Assembly: GCA_029215795.1 (NCBI GenBank)
Contig: JARDYH010000006.1
Coordinates: forward strand, 23,699,501-23,763,500
Source of the DNA: Anniella stebbinsi
Taxonomy: Eukaryota > Chordata > Lepidosauria > Squamata > Anniellidae
DNA length: 64,000 nt
Reading direction: 5' to 3'
Both the position numbers and the translations under genes were made by a program. This document shows, piece after piece, positions 35,767-46,163 of the stretch (the stretch's first letter is position 1; each line of letters starts with the position of its first letter). The notes under the pieces were generated by a model, which saw nothing but the letters and a program-made list of their open reading frames with translations, was not told where the DNA came from and searched no databases.

Positions 35767-36081
35767 AGACTACCCCTCTTCCAACGCACACCAAATAAAA
35801 ATTAAAAAAACATCAGCATATGGTAATTTTAATTCAAATGCTTATGACATGCAGGTACTTAGCAGGAAAACTGTCACTTATAAACATAAGGCTGTTTGTC
35901 ATCAAACATGTAAACATAAAACAGTGCAAGTGGATTAAACTTTTCCTAATTCACTCAAAAGCTGAAAGGAAGGATAAGACAATAAACCCATGGGAGCTGC
36001 CATGCTGTTTGTTTTCTAAGCTGTCAACCAAACTGGAACTGATGATGATAGGAAGAAGATAGACTACCCCTCTTCCAACGC
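35767..36081 (+). repeat. Insertion bounded by 21-bp direct repeats
   Basis: The 21 bases at 35767-35787 (starting agactacccctcttcc) recur exactly at 36061-36081. The intervening 273 bases begin with an A-rich stretch (aaataaaaattaaaaaaa). This looks like a target-site duplication around a retroposed insertion, although a simple segmental duplication is possible. Confidence 0.6.
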
Positions 36082-36084
36082 TAG

Positions 36085-36230
36085 GCTGACCATCTGAAAA
36101 GGAGGACAGGGCTCCTGTAACTTTAACAGTTGTAGAGAAAAGGGGATTTCAGCCAGGGTCATTTGTATGCAATTAGTTCCTGGTGAAATTCCCTCTTCAT
36201 CACAACAGTTAAAGTTGCATTTATAACCAA
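36085..36230. repeat. Hairpin repeat fragment
   Basis: ggaggacagggctcctgtaa, then ctttaacagttgt, is mirrored by cctggtgaaattccctcttc, then atcacaacagttaaag. I recognise this as a common palindromic repeat type of lizard introns, probably hAT-derived. Truncated on the right. Confidence 0.5.
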
Positions 36231-36704
36231 AAGCTACAGAATCTCTATCCACAGTAAAACAATTGGTGGCATAATAAAATCCAAATGATGCAAGGATGCT
36301 GGGAAGCAATTTGAGTCTCTGGAGGCTTAAGATGAAATCACCAAGAGTTGGCTATGCCCATCCGCGACTGTCAGTAGAACTGCCTGGCAGTTCTGTGCTT
36401 TCACACCCCAAGGCACACAGGGTATTGTTCTTTACACTCCAGATCCTGCCGTTAACAAGTTGAGCCACAATTTCTAATGCACTTTGTTCATTGAATAGGG
36501 GAAGGTCAATCCCAACCTACGGTAGGTTTCCAGGATGAACACATTTCCACAGTAAAGAAGGGCTGGCCACTTAGTAAGAACAAACCCTCATGCAGATATT
36601 GCTTCCCAGGGGTATCTTGTGCATTTCCAGCATGCTACCTGAAGAGTGGAAAGCAATGAGTCAGAAGATGGATGCTAACCTTCTTGCAACAGGCGGACAC
36701 AATG

Positions 36705-36917
36705 ACCCTGTTCAGACAACACACTAACGGTGGTTAAGCATTTTGAGCTAAACATTATGGTTTAACATGTCATGTGAACCATGACTTAGCATGTGGTGTG
36801 AACCTTTCCTAACCGTGATGACTACCGTACATAACCACGGTTTAAACATGCTCACTAACCATTTGCTGCAAAAGGGTTAGCAGACTAACCGTGGCTTAGT
36901 GTGTCATCTGAACAGGG
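36705..36917. mobile_element. hAT-like MITE
   Basis: The terminal inverted repeats accctgttcagacaacacac (left) and gtgtgtcatctgaacagggt (right) match at about 18 of 20 positions. The interior is built of alternating 'ccgtggttaag', 'ggtttaacatg' and 'aaccatgactta' motifs that pair with one another. About 213 bp, non-coding, nested inside the larger transposon. Confidence 0.8.
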
Positions 36918-37659
36918 TCATTTTCACAAAATATCATTTTTGTGCAATTGTTCAACATTGAAAATGTGCTTTCTAATTATTCCTATTTATCAGGGACAGT
37001 GCTTGTCTTCTAGGTAATGTGTTTCTGTGTATGAGTGTGTATGCAGGAGAATATTAGGAATGGGGAAGAGAAGCAAGGAGGGAGGGACGGGCATGTGGGG
37101 CAGACTTTTTACCCGCTGTGGTTACTTCAGAAGCATCTCTCCATCATCCATCAGTTGCTTCAGGGTAGCCTGAGTGACCCACTAGGCAATGTGGGAGTCA
37201 ATTCATCACTGATGCAGCCCCTGAGCGACCTCTTGTAGGATAGGCCTGGGCAGACTTATGACTTGCCAAATCTAGGTTTTGTTTTACTAAAACCCCAAGA
37301 CCCACCCCTTGGACTCTGATGCAAAAGACATATGGCAGAATAAAGGGATGCGGAACCCAGGAATGAGTTTGGAGGAGCAGAACTGAGTGAAGCAAAACCA
37401 CCCCTGGTTCCTCCAACCTCTCTTCACGTCAGTAGTCTACCTAATTTAGGCTGTGCAGGTATATAGGGGAGGAGGTGATTTTGTTGCTGTTATTAAACAA
37501 TCGGCAGTCACGCCTTGATGAATAAAACAAACATCTACTTGAGGCAGTACAAAGCCATGAGGTCTAGTAGCATTGATACGGTAACTTTCTCCTCCAGGAA
37601 TTTAACTCACGCCCTTTTAGGGTCATCCAAAGCCTCCTCCCTTAAAGCGGCAACTATTG

Positions 37660-38030
37660 GGCACCCCCACCTCCTCTCCGCGCCCCCCTCCTCCCCTCTG
37701 TGCGCCCCCTCCTCCCCTCCTCGCGCCCCCTCCTTACCTTTCCTGGACGCCCGCTCCCGTCCTGCGCCGGCGGCTGCTGCCAGGGGGCTTTGCGGCCTGC
37801 TCTAGAGTAAGCTAGCCGGGTGATCACCCGGCACGCCACCCTGGAGCAGGCCGTGAAGCCCGCTGGTAGTAGCCGCCGGCGCCGGACGGGAGCGGGCGTC
37901 CCGGAAAGGTAAGGGCCCCCCTCCTCCCCTCCGTGCACTCCCCCTCCCCTCCGCGCGCCCCCTCCTTACCTTTCCGGGACGCCCGCTCCCGTCCAGCGCC
38001 GGCGGCTACTGCAGCCCCCCTCCGTCCGTC
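37660..38030. repeat. GC-rich, CpG-rich transposon core with hairpin
   Basis: The stretch is dominated by cccctcc runs and CpG-rich text. acctttcctggacgcccgct through gccggcggct (37736-37775) is mirrored by agccgccggc through gggcgtcccggaaaggt (37870-37910). A further direct copy of the left arm is at 37970-38015. The centre contains gccgggtgatcacccggc, itself a palindrome. The composition is unlike the AT-rich surroundings and forms a CpG-island-like patch inside an intron. Confidence 0.8.
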
Positions 38031-38509
38031 CTATACCCGGCGAATAAGACGACCCCCGACTTTAGAGACAATTTTCCAGGGTTAAAAAGTCGTCTTATAC
38101 GCCGGAAAATACGGTAATATTTTTTATAATTTGTTTCTTCCACTAACAGCTTTTTTTAAAAAAAAAATCCTGCAGTCGTACCTTCCATATTAAAACTCAT
38201 AAAATAAGGCATACACAATATTAACCTTGATTTATAGGATAGGAATCCAGTTGGATTTGAATGTTAACTATAAAATTCATTTTGAGAAGTGCCATAATTT
38301 TTCTGTAGTGTTTGACAATTAGCATCTAACTTTTTGTATAGCAGTTGAGTAAAGCAAATGGTGCTACAGGAGAGCCTTGGTTCCCTGACTTGACCTACAC
38401 TGGGGCAACTAGTTACAGACATAACCAGTTTGGAGTTTGACAATTCCACCCAGTGGCAGAAGTTATTTGTCAGTCTCTGTGATCCTGCTAATATTGTTAT
38501 ACATTTCAG

Positions 38510-38652
38510 GTGGTTGACCTGCTGCTGGCACGAGGAGCAAACAAAGAACACAGGAATGTGTCTGATTATACACCTCTAAGTCTTGCTGCTTCTGGGGGAT
38601 ATGTTAACATTATTAAGATCCTGCTTAATGCTGGAGCAGAAATTAATTCAAG
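38510..38652 (+). CDS. ANKHD1: ANKHD1 exon F (ankyrin repeats)
   Basis: It starts in phase 0 after acatttcag: VVDLLLARGANKEHRNVSDY, TPLSLAASGGYVNIIKILLN, AGAEINS, then two bases of an Arg codon before gtaatg. It completes the repeat begun in exon E and contains one further full ankyrin repeat. Confidence 0.93.
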
Positions 38653-39404
38653 GTAATGGGCTATGTTGGTTGGGCTCTGCAGAATGCTATATGTGCCTTT
38701 TCTACTTCTGTGAGGGGCAGTGGTAGTAGAAGGGTGCCCAGTTCAACTGATTAGCTACTTTAATCCAGTTCGGATGGATTAAACCAGGGGTGATGAACCT
38801 CTTTCAGCCTGAGGATCAAATTCCACTTCAGAGAAGCTCTCAGGGGACACATTCCAGCGAGGCAAAAGGGTCAGGACCAAAAATACCAGGATAACTTTAG
38901 CTTAAAGCTTTTAATGCCCATAACAAAGTATTAGAAGATACATTTCAGCCTTTTAAAATGGTGGAGGGGACTGCACAAAAGCTGAGAAACCACTAAACAG
39001 TTGGTGGTTGGGGAAAAGGAAGTGGTGCCAAGGGGCATGGACATCTCATCTGGGGAACTTCAGAAGGGCTTGATTTGTCCTAGGGACTGAGCTCCTGTAC
39101 CCCTGTATTAAGCTGTAAAGATGGCAAATGTTTAACTTTTTGTTCTCAACTTCCGTTACTCTTGTATTATTTGATAATCATGTATTGCTTAAAATTCCTA
39201 CTAGTGAATAATCTGTGGTGGTGTCTGTCGATTGACACCAGTCAATTCTAGATGACTTATACATTTGTAATGTTTTCCTTCCAGTTTTTCATAAAACAGT
39301 GTCAGTCTTCCCAGGAAAAGTTATTATTTCCTATATATGTTCCAGGATCTGTCTTTCCTATATATGTGTCCAGGTTCTGTCTTTTCATTGTTTCTTCCCT
39401 TTAG
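38653..39404 (+). other. 752-bp intron
   Basis: It holds the dispersed repeat at 38783-39115. A near-duplicate 'ttcctatatatgt.ccag' precedes exon G (39329-39375). Nothing else was recognised. Confidence 0.8.
38783..39115 (+). repeat. Dispersed repeat, 'gaacctctttcagcc' family (copy 1)
   Basis: It shares colinear blocks with 59125-59470: gaacctctttcagcc, actttagcttaaag, catttcagc, gaaaccac, ggggcat. The two copies are in the same orientation and about 330-345 bp long. Probably a non-autonomous DNA transposon or old SINE; the family is not identified. Confidence 0.6.
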
Positions 39405-39618
39405 GACTGGCAGTAAATTAGGCATTTCTCCTCTGATGTTGGCGGCTATGAATGGCCATGTTCCTGCAGTGAAGCTGTTACTTGATATGGGCTCTGATAT
39501 TAATGCCCAGATTGAAACCAATCGGAACACAGCACTCACCTTGGCCTGTTTCCAGGGCAGAGCAGAAGTGGTCAGTCTGCTTTTGGACAGAAAAGCCAAT
39601 GTAGAACACAGAGCAAAG
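39405..39618 (+). CDS. ANKHD1: ANKHD1 exon G (two ankyrin repeats)
   Basis: The acceptor is ccctttag and the donor gtgagc. It completes Arg (AG|G) and encodes TGSKLGISPLMLAAMNGHVP through LLLDMGSDINAQIE, then TNRNTALTLACFQGRAEVVS through LLLDRKANVEHRAK, ending in phase 0. Two complete consensus ankyrin repeats with the TALTLAC and PLMLAA motifs. Confidence 0.95.
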
Positions 39619-39989
39619 GTGAGCAAACACTGATTTCTTTCTCAGATGGTCTTGTGGTAAAAATGTTCTCTGCAAGGAAAAGTAGTTCCGTGATATGTCT
39701 GGAAACCAATCTTTTGTGTAATCCTACTAGGTCATCAGTAGCTTTATTGCTTTTGCATTATTATTCATGACACCAAATTGCCTTCAAAACTTCAGTTGAT
39801 GGGAATTGATCCCACTGCTTATCTTGTCTTTCATTAGCAGGTTGCAACTATCACAACTATCAGAATCACTTGTTTTGCTTGTTTTTAAAAATGGAGAAAG
39901 TCAAGACTCCTTTTAACAGTTTTGTGGAATAGGGAATTTGGCAACTAGTTTTTTCTTGCTTTTGCATAACAGGCTACAAATAGTCAAAA

Positions 39990-40857
39990 TTAAGGGGCTA
40001 TGCTACTTGGAAGACGGACTGCTGGCAAGGGACAGGTTGCACTTCACAAGGGCTGGAAAGAATGTGTTTGGCCACAGCATGAAGAACTTCATCAAGAAGA
40101 CTTTAAACTGAATGCTATAGGGGAGCAAGATGTAAACTTGGAGGCAATAGCGGAAGAAGGCGTATGCACCATAACAGAGAGAATAGTTCTAATAGCACCC
40201 AAAAATAGTCTTCACAATAATGTGGGAAGGAAGCCATAAAGCACATGGGCTTCGATGCCTTTATACTAATGCCCAGAGTATGGGAAACAAACAGAACAAA
40301 CTTGAACTCTTAATACATTGAAGGCAAATATGACTTGATAGGTATAACAGAAACTTGGTGGGATGACTCCCATGACTGGAATATAGCAATTGAAAGGTAT
40401 AACTTGTTCAAAAAAAACAGAAGAAATAGAAAGGGAGGCGGAGTCGCACTATATGTTAAAAAATACTTATCACTGCACAAAAATACAGGAGGATGAGCCT
40501 GGTAACTCCATCAAGAGCATCTGGAATAAAATAAATGGGGCAAGAAATAAAAGGAACATGACAGTCGGAGTCTACGACCAACCATCCAATCAAGGAGTAG
40601 ACGAGGATGAACCTTTTGATAAGCAAATTACCAGTGTTTCAAGGAAGTGTGATATAGTAGTAATGGGAGACTTCAATTACCCTGATATCTGTTGGGAGAC
40701 AAATTCTGCCAAAAGTGCACCCTCCAAGAAATTCCTGACGTGTGGCTGATGACTTTCTCCTACAGAAAGTAGAGGAAGGAACTAGAGGATTGGCTATCCT
40801 TGACTTGCTATTGAACAGTAGGGATGACTTAGTAGATAAAGTGGAAGTTATACATTG
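39990..40857 (+). mobile_element. CR1 LINE fragment, endonuclease region
   Basis: The text aligns with the CR1 ORF2 endonuclease. Near 40345-40450, in shifting frames, ITETWWDDSHDWN and GGGVALYVK appear. At 40655-40740, VVMGDFNYPDICWE is seen, and then DDFLLQKVEEGTRG and LAILDLLLNSRDDLVDKVEV. Upstream is a conserved pre-ORF segment (TRAGKNVFGHSMKN in one frame). Several frameshifts and stops are present, and the RT and 3' end are missing. Confidence 0.75.
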
Positions 40858-40985
40858 GTGACAGGGCAGCCCAAACCTCTGGATGACTTCCCCTAGTTGT
40901 TTCATGTTAAACAGCATGGGGACAAGATTGAACCTTGAGGTACTCCATGCCATCTTTGTAGACCAACATTCAAAACTCTAGTGTT
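40858..40985 (-). mobile_element. L2 LINE RT fragment, antisense
   Basis: On the minus strand the stretch reads NLVPMLFNMKQLGEVIQRFG, equivalent to LSPMLFNIYMKPLGEVI in the L2 copy at 8700. It is only about 40 codons and abuts the end of the CR1 fragment. Confidence 0.7.
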
Positions 40986-41297
40986 TCTTAAAATTACTGT
41001 ATGATTAGGAGAAAGTAACTGGGGACTTTGTTGATGGGGTGGGGAGGGATGTGGTCTTGCTGAACACAGAGCTCTACTCCTGACAGTAAAGCTTTAGCTA
41101 AATTGCTTGTGTGTGACACCCTAGCTACCCTATTTTATCAGGGTGTTGATAGTTCTAAGCTATGAAGGGGCTGGACAGTGCGGGTGATGAAAGGAGCTAC
41201 CAACCTTTTCTAGACACTTTATTTCATATAGCTTTATATTTACTTTATAAAAGCTTGCTCAAATAAAGCTTGATTTCAAACAAATTATTTTAAACAG

Positions 41298-41473
41298 ACT
41301 GGGCTCACCCCTCTGATGGAAGCTGCTTCTGGAGGTTATGCAGAAGTTGGAAGAGTTCTTCTTGATAAAGGAGCTGATGTCAATGCTCCTCCTGTGCCTT
41401 CCTCAAGAGATACTGCATTAACAATTGCTGCAGATAAAGGCCACTACAAGTTCTGTGAGCTCCTGATTAATCG
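41298..41473 (+). CDS. ANKHD1: ANKHD1 exon H (two ankyrin repeats)
   Basis: It begins in phase 0 after taaacag: TGLTPLMEAASGGYAEVGRV, LLDKGADVNAPPVPSSRDTA, LTIAADKGHYKFCELLIN, then two bases of Arg before gtatgt. It has one canonical repeat, and then a repeat with the characteristic PPVPSSRDTALTIAADKGH start that is conserved throughout the MASK family. Confidence 0.95.
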
Positions 41474-42018
41474 GTATGTTATTTCATGCCATTTCATAAC
41501 TATTACTTGCTATTATCAATGTACAGAGCACTTTACAGAGTAGCATGCAAAAAGGACAGGACCCTGTCCGGAGGCGCTTGGTCTCCTCAATAGTCAGTCT
41601 GTTACAAATCATATTTAGCCAAATTGGTACCATCCACTCACAAGAGGGAGGTATCACCAGGCTTGAAGGCAGCCTGAGGTTTGCTGAACTACAAACAAAC
41701 AAACAAAAACTTCCAGGAAAACCCTGGCCTGGGAACCAAAATAGCCCGATAAGGACTGAGCACGTTCAGAGGGCATGGAATTCTGACTGCGGAGAGGGGA
41801 TGGGAAACTAGGGTAATGGTGATGGAAAGGAATAGCTATAAACCTGAACAGCAGCAATCCACTCTGCAGCATGTTAAATCAGATTCCACATACCTCATGA
41901 TTATGAAGGGCATTTTGAAACTCTTGACTTACATTGACTAGTGTTTGTAAACAGAAATTTAGTTTCAACTTCTTCCTGAATTATTTGTCAGCTCCATTTG
42001 AATTCTAATTTCTTTCAG
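41474..42018 (+). other. 545-bp intron
   Basis: An (AAAC)n tract lies at about 41691-41710, followed by 'ccaggaaaaccctggcctgg'. The stretch 41545-41850 reads like a G/A-rich antisense TE fragment but I cannot assign it. Confidence 0.7.
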
Positions 42019-42181
42019 GGGGGCACATATTGATGTTCGCAACAAGAAAGGAAACACACCGCTCTGGTTGGCAGCAAATGGGGGCCACCTTGATGTAGTG
42101 CAGCTGCTCGTACAAGCAGGAGCTGATGTGGATGCTGCAGACAATCGGAAAATCACACCCCTTATGTCTGCATTTCGTAAA
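42019..42181 (+). CDS. ANKHD1: ANKHD1 exon I (ankyrin repeat)
   Basis: The acceptor is tctttcag and the donor gtaagt. It completes Arg (CG|G) and reads GAHIDVRNKKGNTPLWLAAN, GGHLDVVQLLVQAGADVDAA, DNRKITPLMSAFRK, ending in phase 0. It holds one full repeat and the first helix of the last one. Its second half is 11 kb downstream in exon J, separated by the nested retrotransposons. Confidence 0.95.
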
Positions 42182-42869
42182 GTAAGTTTAGTGTGTGTTT
42201 TTCACAAAATACAGGTCTGCAAAAATTCAGCTGGATACACACACATGTCTATTCTTCAGAAGGATTGTGGGACTGAGCATTGATTTAAATTAAGTTTGGG
42301 AGGTTAGGATGGACAGCAATATCTACGTTCAACATAACTGTATTTCTTATTATAAACTGCGAAATGTTACTGGCTTCGCACAGGTTGGAATAGCCCTGAG
42401 TTTGATACAGCAAACACTTCAAGCAAACTTGTACATATTGTGTCTACCCTTTCTGAGTGAAGCCATGCCCAGTGGCACCCCTATGCACAGCCCCTGCCAT
42501 AATGCACTCTTATAGCCCCCTCAGGGAGGGGTCTGGCCATTCTATTCCTAGGGCAGGGTGGGGACTGGCAGAGAGCAAGTGCTCTGTCCCTTAGCCTACT
42601 ATTCCCCCCTAGCTCAAAACTCTACGGACTGGGAAATCAGGTCCTGATTAGAGAAGTCTACCCCTAGTGCCTCACAATGTCACTGTAGGCTTCAACCTCA
42701 TTAATAAAATTAATTAATGTGTTTAAAAATTTAATAACCATGAGGTGCACACTCCTTGGATCCCCTTAGTATGCATGCCAAGTTTCAGGAGCTTAGGTGT
42801 CATGATCCTTCACACTGTAGTGCTGACAGACAGACACATATCCTCTTTTATTATTATAGATAGGTTTTA

Positions 42870-44949
42870 TTCTTTGTGGTCTCTATGTAGTCATACATAG
42901 AGGCTCTGTGCTGGTGTGGAGATCCATTCAGGAACCTTCTAACGCTAAGCAGTTTTGTCAGGAAGCTATCTCAATATCCCAGTGCTTGTGCAGAGATATA
43001 GTGAGCCACCTCGGGTTTCCACTCAGCTCTTCTTCAACTGCCGTGCTGGTTGCCTCATGTAGGATTTCCCCTCTGGAGATTTTCACGAAGTATGGAATTC
43101 TTGTTGCTTATTCCCACCCCCCTCCGATTTCTTCCTTTGTAGCTGTTTCCCTCTCATTTGCAGTTTTAATTTCTTTCATGTTAGCGCTTTTTATGGGGCC
43201 TTAAGGGTTTAAGGCTCCATTTAGTAAGTCTGTGGAAGTAAGTTTCTGCCCTCCGACAGCCACTCGCTCTGCCCACTGTGCCCAGGAGAGGCCTATCGTG
43301 TGAATACCCATACCTTTTGTCGTATGTTCACTAAACAGGCCTGGAGTAATTGTTCAGCCAGACTCCAGGTATTTCTTTAGGAGAAGGCACTTTTAACTGT
43401 GGGCTCCAATCCAAAGTCCACTATGCAACAGCTGTCTTCCATCTGCTTGATGCCACCTCCAGACTTAGTATTGCTCTCTGGCAACCTGCTTGTGTTGGGT
43501 CCGGGCATGCAGACACCACTGCATTCAGGTTCAGGCCAACCCCCAATAGGTAAATCTCTGCTGGACCGACCTGTCTTACTGGTGCTTGAACACTTCGGTG
43601 CCAGCAGCGGACCCAGCCAGGTCTCACTGCACTTTTGGTCTAGCTCTGTCCAAAACGTCAAAGTATACTGGAGCCATACTGAAGTCTCAAGCTTTGACGC
43701 ACAACAAAGCCAAGAAAAAGAGGAAGAAATAATCAAAGCAAACTTCTGATACGTCTTTGTCGGACCCGATCCCCGGCTCCCACCAATTCGTTGCCAACCC
43801 CAGAAGAATCTCAAAGTACCAGCCCCAAGCTCCAATAAATGGCCTAGGTTTTTCAAGCAGTAGAAATGGAAGCCTCAAACCTGGTAGCCATTTCAATGCT
43901 TCCTGCCCAGCTGCAATCTGTTAAGGCATTCTGGCTCAACTTTTATCCGTGCCACCTACATCACAAAGACTGGAAAATCTCTATAGGGTACATAAAGCAG
44001 ATAGAGGTTTTCTGTTCAAACACCCTATCCCAGATTTGATCATCACTGAAGCTACCCAAGGGAAATCTCAAAAGAGCGCATTCAGCCTCTTTTGACAAGG
44101 AGGGATAGAAACTTGGGGCCATGGACCACAGAATTTAATCTTTGGTGGCGATAGAGCTTTGTGTAGCCAATTATGATACTTGCCTTCACAATACTATATT
44201 TTTCTCTTTGGGAAGGTGGGCACCTTTTTTTAACATCTAGCTGAGGATGAAAGGGAACTCACTTGGGTATTACAAAATGAAGTATCAGGAGTAGCCAGAG
44301 AACAAATTGCTACCTCTTATCACTATGACTCCAAAGCCATGGTGGGAGCCAGGTCTGGTGCAAGGTCTCTCACCTGATGCAACAGAGAATACACAACACT
44401 ATCCCCATCGCGCACCCTCCTTACCGTTGCCGTCACTATGTCAGAAGAAGCGGCTGCAGATCTTTCATGAGAGTTCGTGTTTAAGTAGTGGGGAACTTGC
44501 GAGAGCTCTGCAGTTGCTGCTTCTGGCCACATGCTATAAGGGAAGGGGAGGGCAGGTAGCTGCTCTAGAAAGCCTCGTCTGCTGCTCTCTTGCTGCAGCA
44601 AGCGCCATGGTTGGAGAATGGCTGGCGGGACTCTAAAGATACTCTGCCAGCGGGCCCTCCAGATGAGGCTGGGGGGCGGAGTGGGGTTGATTGGCCGAAT
44701 TCACTGTTCTTCCCACTATGCTGCCTGATGTGGGTGCCTCACCCTGCTTCATGGGTGGGCCGCTCCTGGTGGGAGCTGTAGGTTTTTAACGCCGTGCCTG
44801 GTGTTACACAATTGGCTCGGGCTTGCACAGATAATTTCCTATTAGACAGCGAAGCCCTTGTCTACACCAGTACTGCCAGTGCCCTCAACAGGGTGCAGGA
44901 GATGAAAATTAAGGCAAAGTGATTTGGATTAGGGTCACAGACCACACAG
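42870..44949 (+). mobile_element. DIRS-like element 3, left part (broken)
   Basis: The left terminus ttctttgtggtctctatgta resembles the left ends of the other two DIRS copies. The leader motif 'aactgccgtgctggttgcctc' parallels 'gaccgccgtgcagcttgcct' at 45103. Decayed Gag follows: DRGFLFKHPIPDLIITEATQ (about 44000-44060), SLWEGG, then SKAMVGA (44330) and RVQEMKIKAK (44895). It is interrupted by a 417-bp insertion (44350-44766) and then by the complete DIRS at 44950. The element continues at 51687. Confidence 0.75.
44350..44766. mobile_element. 417-bp hAT-like insertion with target duplication
   Basis: The ten bases TGGTGGGAGC occur immediately left (44340-44349) and right (44767-44776). With one copy removed, the DIRS Gag text resumes as ..SKAMVGAVGF.RRAW, matching SKAMIGTVSLRRHAW in the younger DIRS. 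If the duplication is counted as 8 bp, the element runs CAGG...CCTG, which fits hAT termini. It has no long reading frame, so it is non-autonomous. Confidence 0.7.
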
Positions 44950-45097
44950 TTCTTCTTCGTGGTCTCTGTGCATCACACACTATGGGCTCGCGCCGAGCCT
45001 CATCGGAAAAAACTTCTCTAGCCTAGACTGTTTTGGCAGGAACCCCTCCCCCCACCGCCCTATCGTGCATGCTCGGGTTCCCGCTTACCTCAGTTCT
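44950..45097 (+). repeat. DIRS left inverted terminal repeat
   Basis: It starts ttcttcttcgtggtctctgt and runs through 'ggaacccctccccccaccgc' to 'cttacctcagttct'. It is complementary to 51503-51650, with scattered differences near the outer end (gtggtctctgtg versus gtggtcatctgtg). Confidence 0.9.
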
Positions 45098-46163
45098 TTT
45101 TCGACCGCCGTGCAGCTTGCCTCGCGGGAGAGCTTCTCTGAAGAACTGGTTGTACTTTCCTTGTTCTGCTTAGACTCTTGCTTGTTCCTTCTTAGGTCCT
45201 TTCACACCTTTCTCTTCTTTCTTTCTTCTACTTATTAAAAATAAAAAAAATAAAAAAATTTTTAGTTAAATACTTGGTTGTTCTATCTCTCCACTTTTGT
45301 TAAAACTGAGGCCGTTCCGGCGAAAGATGGCGCAGTCAGCTCTCTTCAAAACCTGCACCTCTTGCCGGGCTAAATTAACTTGATCTGACGGCCATTCCTT
45401 GTGTTTGCTTTGTCTTGGAGAGGCGCATATCGTCCAGACTTGCTCCCACTGCCAAGGATTCTCTCGTCAGACTCGTAAAAATCGAGCTGACAGGCTGCGC
45501 TCCTTACTTTGGAGTAAGGCCCTAGAAGCGGTGGATGCGCCGTCCCAGACAGCCCCTACTAACATGGCGCCCACAGCGTCTTCAAGCAAAGTGGCCACTG
45601 AACCCAGGAGCCCAGGGCTAAGAAGCCGAAGATATCGGCTCCAGAGGCTAAGGAGCACTGTCGCAGGAAGAAGCCAGGGGCAAAAGAAACCGCGAAGCCA
45701 AAGAACACTTCGAAATCCTCGAAGACGCCGAAGTCCTGCTCTTCGGTACCGCGACCTTCGGTACCGTCAGGACCTGCCTCGGTACCGACGCGCTCCCCGG
45801 TACCGATGGCACGGCCTGCACCGTCGCCATCGGCCTCCATCTCATTGCCGATCGCCGGCACAGAGTTAGCGGCACCCTGTTCGGCGCCGGGACTACCCAT
45901 GGTACCACACCGTAGGAAGGATCCCAGCCTCCGGGAGGTCTCCCCTGCTTCGTTCTCGGCTACAACTACGCCGAGGTTGCCGACGTCGCCTGCATCTTAC
46001 CGGCCTTCGGTGCCGACGCCTCGCGACCTACTCCGGTCCTGCTCGCCAATGCCGATGAGGCCTGCGGTACCGACACTGCCTCGTGACTGACTCTGGTCCC
46101 GCTCTCCGACGCCGATGAGGTCTTCGGCATCGACACAGCCGCACTGCCACCGACGTCGCTCAC

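Larger units (their letters stand above)
35682..38116. mobile_element. Non-autonomous DNA transposon with long TIRs, TA-flanked
   Basis: The left end ccgtattttccggcatataa, then gacgac, is mirrored at the right by gtcgtcttatacgccggaaa, then atacgg. Both ends abut TA, consistent with a TA target duplication. Sub-terminal repeats of 'gtataagacg' also occur in both arms. There is no transposase reading frame. Inside are a direct 21-bp duplication (35767/36061), repeat fragments (36085-36230, 36705-36917) and a very GC-rich core (37660-38030). The superfamily is uncertain. Confidence 0.8.
35133..38509 (+). other. 3.4 kb intron with DNA transposon
   Basis: Most of the intron (35682-38116) is one TIR-bounded transposon with nested insertions, described separately. 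The flanks 35133-35680 and 38117-38509 show nothing recognisable. The acceptor is acatttcag. Confidence 0.85.
39619..41297 (+). other. 1.7 kb intron with LINE fragments
   Basis: It carries a CR1 endonuclease-region fragment (39990-40857) directly followed by an antisense L2 RT fragment (40858-40985). 40990-41297 shows nothing recognisable. The acceptor is taaacag. Confidence 0.8.

Noticed and set aside
37515..37938. ORFs in the GC-rich core as a transposase or host exon
   Set aside because: Low-complexity Pro/Ala/Arg/Gly text on both strands follows the hairpin and C-run composition, with no domain.
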